Shown here: positions 6,396 to 10,749 of the stretch, piece by piece
Numbering within the stretch: the first letter of the stretch is position 1
Layout of the letters: every line of letters begins with the position of its first letter
Assembly (NCBI GenBank): GCA_036518955.1
Contig: DATDMG010000398.1
Span: 1 to 10,749 of the forward strand
DNA: 10,749 nt
Reading direction: 5' to 3'
Source: DATDMG01 sp036518955
Lineage (GTDB): Bacteria > Actinomycetota > Actinomycetes > Actinomycetales > Kineosporiaceae
The notes under the pieces: model-generated
Databases searched by the model: none
Told to the model about the DNA's origin: nothing
What the model saw: only the letters and a program-made list of their open reading frames with translations
Program-made: the position numbers and the translations under genes

Positions 6396-6709
6396 CGGTG
6401 GCCTCCCTCCGCCGCCGGGGCGTCCCCGCCGGGCGCGCCGGCCTCGCGCTCGGCGCGGCCCCAGGCGTCGCCGAACTCCTCCTCGAGCACGCCCAGGTTC
6501 TCGAACAGGGCGAGGGTCTCCCGGGCGGAGGCCTCGTCGAGCTTCTGGATGGCGAACCCGACGTGGACGATCGTGTAGTCGCCCTCCTGGATGTCCGGCA
6601 GGTAGGCCAGACACACGTCCTTGACCACGCCACCGAAGTCGACCTTCGCCATCCTGGTGAGGTCGCGTTCGGAGATCTCGAGGACCTTCCCCGGCACCGC
6701 CAGGCACAT
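6392..6709 (-). CDS. hypC: Hydrogenase maturation chaperone HypC
   Basis: HypC binds HypD and then the large-subunit precursor to deliver the iron unit. The N-terminus MCLAVPGKV contains the essential Cys2, exposed once the start methionine is removed. The OB-fold body continues through VDFGGVVKDVCLAYLPD and GDYTIVHVGFAI, with the helix LDEASARETLALFENL after it. At 105 residues it is somewhat longer than usual; the last 20 or so residues form a Gly/Ala/Glu-rich tail that looks disordered. ATG 6709 lies 6 bases after AAGGAG (6716-6721), which overlaps the hypF stop codon TAA. The 10-base gap to hypF is the only junction in the operon without overlap. Confidence 0.96.
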   Translation of the reverse strand: MCLAVPGKVLEISERDLTRMAKVDFGGVVKDVCLAYLPDIQEGDYTIVHVGFAIQKLDEASARETLALFENLGVLEEEFGDAWGRAEREAGAPGGDAPAAEGGHR

Positions 6710-6715
6710 GGTGGG

Positions 6716-6721
6716 CTCCTT
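6716..6721 (-). promoter_or_regulatory. hypC ribosome site overlapping the hypF stop codon
   Basis: On the minus strand the sequence reads TAAGGAG, so the hypF stop TAA (6722-6720) shares two bases with the Shine-Dalgarno AAGGAG of hypC. A ribosome ending hypF translation is therefore placed to restart on hypC. It is the best match to the anti-SD sequence in the operon, suiting a small protein that may be needed in excess. Confidence 0.7.
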
Positions 6722-9134
6722 ACGTCGCTCGTGCGTCGGTCGTCGACCTGCCGGTCGAGCAGTCCATCGGTCGGGAGGCGCGCGCCCCCACCACGACCTG
6801 CCCGAGGGCCAGGCCGCCGTCGTTCGGGGGCACCCGGCGGTGGCGCACCACGTCGATCCCCGCGTGGCGCAACCCGTCCAGCACGAGCCGCAGCAGCACG
6901 GTATTGGCGAAGACACCGCCGGACAGGACCACCGGGCGCCCCGGCGCGTCGGCCGAGGCCTGCCGGGCGACGTCCACGACGGCGTCCGCCAGGCCGCGGT
7001 GGAAGCGAGCCCCGACGAGCCCGGCGGGGACGCCGGCCCGCACGTCGGTGACGACCGCACGGATCAGGGCGCCGACGTCCCAGCGTCGCGGGCCGGCCGG
7101 GGTGTCCGCCGCCAGGAGGGGAAGCGGGTACCCGCCGGTGCCCTCGTCGGCACCGGCCTCGATCACGGGGACGGCGAGCGCCTGCAGCTCCATCGCCGCC
7201 TGGGCCTCGTAGTCGACCACCTGGCGGACGCCGGCCAACGCGGCCACCGCGTCGAAGAGCCGGCCGGCGCTGGACGTCGGCACGCACCCGAGCCCGCACT
7301 CCAGCTGGCGGGCCAGCACGGTGCGCTCCGGCGGCGGGCAGGCCGCGACGCAGGGCAGGTCCTCGACCCAGGGCAGGCCAGCGGCGTGCAGGTGGGCGAG
7401 CGCCATCCGGTAGGGCCGGTGCACCGCAGCGTCGCCGCCGGGCAGCGGCACGTACGCCAGATGGGCGTACCGCCGGAACCCGGTGTAGTCGGCGAGGAGC
7501 ACCTCGCCGCCCCAGATCGCCCCGTCCGTGCCGTACCCGGTGCCGTCGAAGGCGATCCCGACCACGGGCTCGGCGCCATCCAGGCCGTGCTCGGCCATCA
7601 CCGCGGCGACGTGCGCGTGGTGGTGCTGCACGGTGACCAGTGCGCGGGCGGCCGGGAAGGGCGCGGCCGACGTGGTGGCTCGCTGCGCCCAGCGGGTGCT
7701 CCGGTAGGCGGGATGGCGGTCGGCGACGAGCAGCTCCGGGTCGACGGACACCAGCTCGGTGAGGTGCCCGGTGGCGCGGTCGAAGGCCTGCTGCGTCGTC
7801 AGGTCGTCCATGTCGCCGACGTGCCCGGACAGCCAGGCGTAGCGGCCCGAGGCGACGCAGAAGGTGTTCTTCAGATCCCCGCCGACGGCGAGCGCGGGCC
7901 GCACGTCGACGGGCAGCGGCACGGGCATCGGGGCGTAGCCGCGGGAGCGCCGGACCGGCAGCTCCTCGCCGTCCACGACGGCGATGACCGAGTCGTCGCA
8001 CGGGACGTGGATCCCCCGGTCGTGCCGCAACCAGGCGTCGGCGATGCCGCCGAGCCGCTCGACGGCCGCCGCGTCGTCCGTGACGATCGGCTCGCCGGAC
8101 AGGTTCGCGCTGGTCAGCACCAGCACGCGCGGCCCGGCCGGATCGTCCGGCAGGCCCAGCAGCAGGTGGTGCAGCGCGGTCGGCGGCAGCATCAGGCCGA
8201 GGTCGGCGTTGCCTGGGGCGACCTCGCGGGCGACCGACCCGACCCCGGGACCGGTCGTGCGGCGCCGCACGAGCACGATGGGCCGCCGCGTCGAGGTGAG
8301 CAGCCGGGCCTCGGCCTCGTCGACATGGGCGATCGCCCGGGCGGTCTCGAGATCGGGCACGAGCAGCGCGAAGGGCTTGTCCCCGCGGTGCTTCCGCTCG
8401 CGCAGCCGGGCGACCGCGGTCGGGTTCGAGGCGTCGCACGCCAGGTGGTAGCCGCCGAGCCCCTTGACGGCGACGACCCGCCCGGCGGCGAGCAGCGCCC
8501 GGGCCTCGGCCAGCGCGGCCTCGCGCAACGTGCCGCCGGGCACCAGCTCCAACACCGGGCCGCAGTCGTGGCAGGCGATCGGCTGGGCGTGGAAGCGCCG
8601 ATCGGCCGGGTCGGTGTACTCCGCGCGGCACCGCTCGCACATCGGGAAGCGGCCCATCGTGGTCGTCGGCCGGTCGTACGGCAGCCCGGTGACGATGGTG
8701 AAGCGGGGTCCGCAGGCGGTGCACGAGATGAACGGGTGCCGGTACCGACGGTCCGCGGGATCGGTGAGCTCGGCGAGGCAGGCGTCGCAGGTGGCGACGT
8801 CCGGCGGCACGAGGGTGCGCCCGGTCCCGCCCGTCGAGGCCGCGATCGCGAACCCGGTGCCGGGCAGCACGGGTTCGTCGTGCCACTCGACGGTCCCGAC
8901 GTCCGAGAGGGGCGGCGCGTCGGCGCGCACCCGGTCGCAGAAGGCGTCGACGTCCACCGGCTCGCCCTGCACGAGGGCGAGCACGCCCTCGGAGTCGTTC
9001 GAGACCTCGCCCGCCAGGCCCAGCTCGCTGGCGAGGCTGTAGACGAAAGGCCGGAAGCCGACACCCTGCACGACGCCCCGCACCCGCACCCGGCGGCGCA
9101 CCAGGCCGCCGCTGAGCACGGCGCCGGTGGTCAC
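6720..9134 (-). CDS. hypF: Carbamoyltransferase HypF (hydrogenase maturation)
   Basis: HypF uses carbamoyl phosphate and ATP to form carbamoyl-AMP and passes the carbamoyl group to HypE. The 804 residues hold all family domains in order: acylphosphatase (about 12-100) with VQGVGFR and catalytic R28 and N46; two zinc-finger pairs C116/C119/C138/C141 and C166/C169/C188/C191, each of the C-x2-C-x18-C-x2-C form; a YrdC-like adenylation domain (about 200-390) with KGLGGYHLACDA and KHRGDKPFALL; and a Kae1-like carbamoyltransferase domain (about 420-790) with HHHAH near 503-507, GIAFDGTGYGTDG and LSGGVFAN near 735-745. The start is GTG 9134, overlapping the stop of the NHL gene by 4 bases, with GGAGG at 9142-9146 seven bases upstream. 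The same frame stays open for 166 codons further upstream, but that part is a shadow of the NHL gene. No key residue appears to be missing. Confidence 0.97.
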   Translation of the reverse strand: MTTGAVLSGGLVRRRVRVRGVVQGVGFRPFVYSLASELGLAGEVSNDSEGVLALVQGEPVDVDAFCDRVRADAPPLSDVGTVEWHDEPVLPGTGFAIAASTGGTGRTLVPPDVATCDACLAELTDPADRRYRHPFISCTACGPRFTIVTGLPYDRPTTTMGRFPMCERCRAEYTDPADRRFHAQPIACHDCGPVLELVPGGTLREAALAEARALLAAGRVVAVKGLGGYHLACDASNPTAVARLRERKHRGDKPFALLVPDLETARAIAHVDEAEARLLTSTRRPIVLVRRRTTGPGVGSVAREVAPGNADLGLMLPPTALHHLLLGLPDDPAGPRVLVLTSANLSGEPIVTDDAAAVERLGGIADAWLRHDRGIHVPCDDSVIAVVDGEELPVRRSRGYAPMPVPLPVDVRPALAVGGDLKNTFCVASGRYAWLSGHVGDMDDLTTQQAFDRATGHLTELVSVDPELLVADRHPAYRSTRWAQRATTSAAPFPAARALVTVQHHHAHVAAVMAEHGLDGAEPVVGIAFDGTGYGTDGAIWGGEVLLADYTGFRRYAHLAYVPLPGGDAAVHRPYRMALAHLHAAGLPWVEDLPCVAACPPPERTVLARQLECGLGCVPTSSAGRLFDAVAALAGVRQVVDYEAQAAMELQALAVPVIEAGADEGTGGYPLPLLAADTPAGPRRWDVGALIRAVVTDVRAGVPAGLVGARFHRGLADAVVDVARQASADAPGRPVVLSGGVFANTVLLRLVLDGLRHAGIDVVRHRRVPPNDGGLALGQVVVGARASRPMDCSTGRSTTDARAT

Positions 9135-10360
9135 CGGGCCGCCTCCGGGCGGTGCCACAGCACGACCCGGTTGTTGCCGCTGTCGGCGATCGCGAGCACG
9201 TCGCCGAACCTGGCGTCCCGGGCCGCGGCGAGACCGTAGGGCCAGCAGAGGCTGTCCGCGGTGACGGCACTCCAGCGGTTCTCCCCCACCGGATCGAACC
9301 CGTACTGGCCCAGGACGGTGTCGGCCGCGGCGCCGGGTGCGGCCACCGCGGCGCGTGCCGTCCAGCCCAGCACGCGGTTGTTCGCGGTGTCCGCGACGAG
9401 CAGGTCGCCGGCGCTCGCCGTCACCGCGTAGGGGAAGCGGAGCCGGGCCGGTCCCTGGGGCACGTGCGGCAGCTCCCCGGCCGTGGTGAACCCCTCCTGG
9501 CCCAGGACGGCGTCCGCGGGCCGGTCGGTGGTGACCGGTAGCCGCCAGCCCAGGAGGCGGTGGTTCCCGGCGTCGGCGACCCAGAGCACCTCGCCGTCCC
9601 GATCCGGCAGCACCGCGAGCTGGTGCGGCCACCGGAAGCTGCGCGGCCCGACGTCCCCGCCCCGGTTCTCGTCACGCGCGTGCGGCGACGGCTGACCGAG
9701 GACGACGTCAGCCGGCACCCGCGGGCCCTCGGGCAGCCCGTGCCAGCCGAGCACCCGGCGGTTGCCGGTGTCCGCCACCCACAGCCACCCGTCGTGCCAG
9801 AGCACGCCGAACGGCCAGTACAGCGACGCGGCGTCGACCTCGCCGCCAGCGTTCTCCGTCACCGAGGCCAGGTCGGGCTGGCCGAGCCACCAGACCGGCT
9901 CGGGGTCGTCGACGTCGAGAGCGGCGGGGTAACCGACGATCCGGTGGTTCCAGCCGTCGGCGACGAGCACGAGCTCACCCGTCCGGGCGAGCCCGGTGGG
10001 CAGGTGCAGGCCACGCTCCGGACCGCGCCCGCCCGCCTGCGGCCCCTCGGTGCGCGGGCCGGGCTGGCCGACGACGGTCGCGCAGTCCGCGCCGTCCCCT
10101 GCCGGGACGTCCGGCCAGACCAGGAGCCGGTGGTTGCCGGTGTCCGCCGCGATCACCCGGGTGGCCTCCCGAGCTGGGTCCAGCAGGACGCCGCGTGGCG
10201 CGTAGAGGTGCCCGCGCGTCGGGGTCGCGTCGGGCAGCGCGAGGCTGAACCCGGACGACGCGCCGAGCACCCGCAGCGGGGTCCAGCCGTGGCGGTGGGC
10301 GGGGTCGTCGTCCCCCCGGCGGTAGGTGACGCCGGTGCTCACCCGGGTCTCGATGCTCAT
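9131..10360 (-). CDS. NHL-repeat six-bladed beta-propeller protein of the hyp operon
   Basis: The 409-residue protein is a cytoplasmic propeller: no signal peptide or membrane helix is visible. Six blades carry the block AD-x-(G/A/W)-N-(H/R/N)-R near residues 72, 134, 196, 262, 323 and 392, at intervals of 61-69 residues. Between them a second block, (V/W)-x-GQ, recurs near 96, 158, 220, 285 and 349. There is no CxxCH haem motif and no evident catalytic site. ATG 10360 overlaps the stop of the upstream NifU-like gene (ATGA), and its own stop overlaps the hypF start (GTGA), so it is translationally tied to both. Its ribosome site is weak (GGAGC at 10365-10369). NHL proteins usually bind partners or ligands. 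A role as a scaffold or accessory factor for the hydrogenase or its iron-sulfur supply is inferred from context alone; as I recall, similar proteins occur next to actinobacterial group 1h hydrogenases. Confidence 0.85.
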   Translation of the reverse strand: MSIETRVSTGVTYRRGDDDPAHRHGWTPLRVLGASSGFSLALPDATPTRGHLYAPRGVLLDPAREATRVIAADTGNHRLLVWPDVPAGDGADCATVVGQPGPRTEGPQAGGRGPERGLHLPTGLARTGELVLVADGWNHRIVGYPAALDVDDPEPVWWLGQPDLASVTENAGGEVDAASLYWPFGVLWHDGWLWVADTGNRRVLGWHGLPEGPRVPADVVLGQPSPHARDENRGGDVGPRSFRWPHQLAVLPDRDGEVLWVADAGNHRLLGWRLPVTTDRPADAVLGQEGFTTAGELPHVPQGPARLRFPYAVTASAGDLLVADTANNRVLGWTARAAVAAPGAAADTVLGQYGFDPVGENRWSAVTADSLCWPYGLAAARDARFGDVLAIADSGNNRVVLWHRPEAAR

Positions 10361-10749
10361 CGGGGCTCCGGGCGGGGGCGCGGGCGCACGGAGGTGAGCG
10401 GCACGAAGGCCGGCGCACGCCCGGCGGGCACGACCTCCACCTGGTGCAGCCCGGGGACGGCGGCCACGAGCGCCCGCTCGACGACGTCCCGCAACGTGGT
10501 CGACGACGCGGAGCAGCCCGTGCAGGCCCCGGTCAGCGTGATCCGCGCGACGGGCAGCTCGACGCCGAGCAGCGTGACGCCGCCGCCGTGGGACTCCAGG
10601 TAGGGGCGCACCTCCTCCAGGGCGCGACGCGCCAGCGTCGCCGGATCGGCCCGCACGATGCCGTGCATGGTCAGCAGCGCGTACACGACCGGGTCGTCGA
10701 CGAGCTCGAAGAGCAGTTCCTTGCCGCGCGGGTCGGAGCGCAACGCCCG
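10357..10749 (-). CDS. NifU-like C-terminal domain protein, cut by the window edge
   Basis: The visible 130 residues are the C-terminal part of a protein that continues beyond base 10749. The frame is open to the edge, and a TTG at 10743 is unlikely to be the true start because conserved-looking sequence runs through it. The body matches the NifU C-terminal (Nfu) domain: DDPVVYALLTMHGIV, a helix, RPYLESHGGGVTLL, then GACTGCSASSTTLRDVVE with the C-x2-C pair (codons at 10522-10524 and 10513-10515) that holds a shared [4Fe-4S] cluster. A Pro/Arg-rich tail follows. Nfu proteins carry iron-sulfur clusters to client proteins; here the likely client is the small subunit or an electron carrier of the hydrogenase, inferred from the operon. 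It overlaps the NHL gene by 4 bases. Confidence 0.85.
   Translation of the reverse strand, partial: RALRSDPRGKELLFELVDDPVVYALLTMHGIVRADPATLARRALEEVRPYLESHGGGVTLLGVELPVARITLTGACTGCSASSTTLRDVVERALVAAVPGLHQVEVVPAGRAPAFVPLTSVRPRPRPEPR

Noticed and set aside
6148..9270. A minus-strand frame of about 1040 codons and a plus-strand frame of about 870 codons over hypF
   Set aside because: hypF in its own frame has every expected domain and catalytic residue; the others give Arg-rich or His/Gly-rich sequence with no family.
9135..9632. A longer HypF with a 166-residue N-terminal extension
   Set aside because: The extension lies wholly within the NHL gene and has no domain; GTG 9134 with GGAGG upstream gives the normal N-terminus of the acylphosphatase domain.

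Overview
The window is high-GC DNA with actinobacterial features: GTG and TTG starts, strong GGAGG-type ribosome sites, genes that overlap by 4 to 8 bases, a proline tRNA fragment of actinobacterial type and a DUF1206 remnant. The genus cannot be read from the sequence; a Pseudonocardiales-, Frankiales- or Geodermatophilaceae-like source is only an impression.

Region 1 (1-144) holds the 3' part of a tRNA-Pro(CGG), from the anticodon loop to the discriminator base, directly followed by a perfect 14-bp terminator hairpin. The 5' half of the tRNA is absent. This is the usual scar at the distal end of an element integrated into a tRNA gene, so an integrated element probably lies to the left of the window. 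Region 2 (about 140-1040) is roughly 900 bases with no convincing gene. It contains several palindromes, repeats of a TCCGGAT motif and a strong hairpin in the probable 5' leader of the next gene.

Region 3 (1041-3512, + strand) encodes an 823-residue secreted protein: signal peptide, a two-cysteine N-terminal domain of unknown function, five putative Ig (He_PIG-type) repeats in an alternating A-B-A-B-A pattern, a Big_1/invasin-like domain and a C-terminal DUF11-like domain. No sortase motif or C-terminal membrane anchor is visible. Region 4 (3533-4195, + strand) is a gene graveyard: the first 31 or so codons of a DUF1206 membrane-protein gene, behind a SigB/SigF-like promoter, are joined to the 3' part of a SAM-dependent methyltransferase gene that also carries a one-base frameshift.

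Region 5 (4205-10749, - strand) is one tight operon read from right to left: NifU-like C-terminal domain protein (cut by the window edge), six-bladed NHL beta-propeller protein, hypF, hypC, hypD, hypE. Four of the five junctions overlap by 4-8 bases and the fifth has only a 10-base gap. HypF and HypE make the cyanide ligands and HypC and HypD assemble and carry the Fe(CN)2CO unit for [NiFe]-hydrogenase. hypA, hypB, the maturation protease and the hydrogenase subunits are not in the window and are expected upstream, beyond 10749. The NHL propeller and the NifU-like protein coupled to this set are the most interesting part: they look like dedicated accessory factors of an actinobacterial (possibly high-affinity, group 1h-like) hydrogenase, with no established role that I can name.
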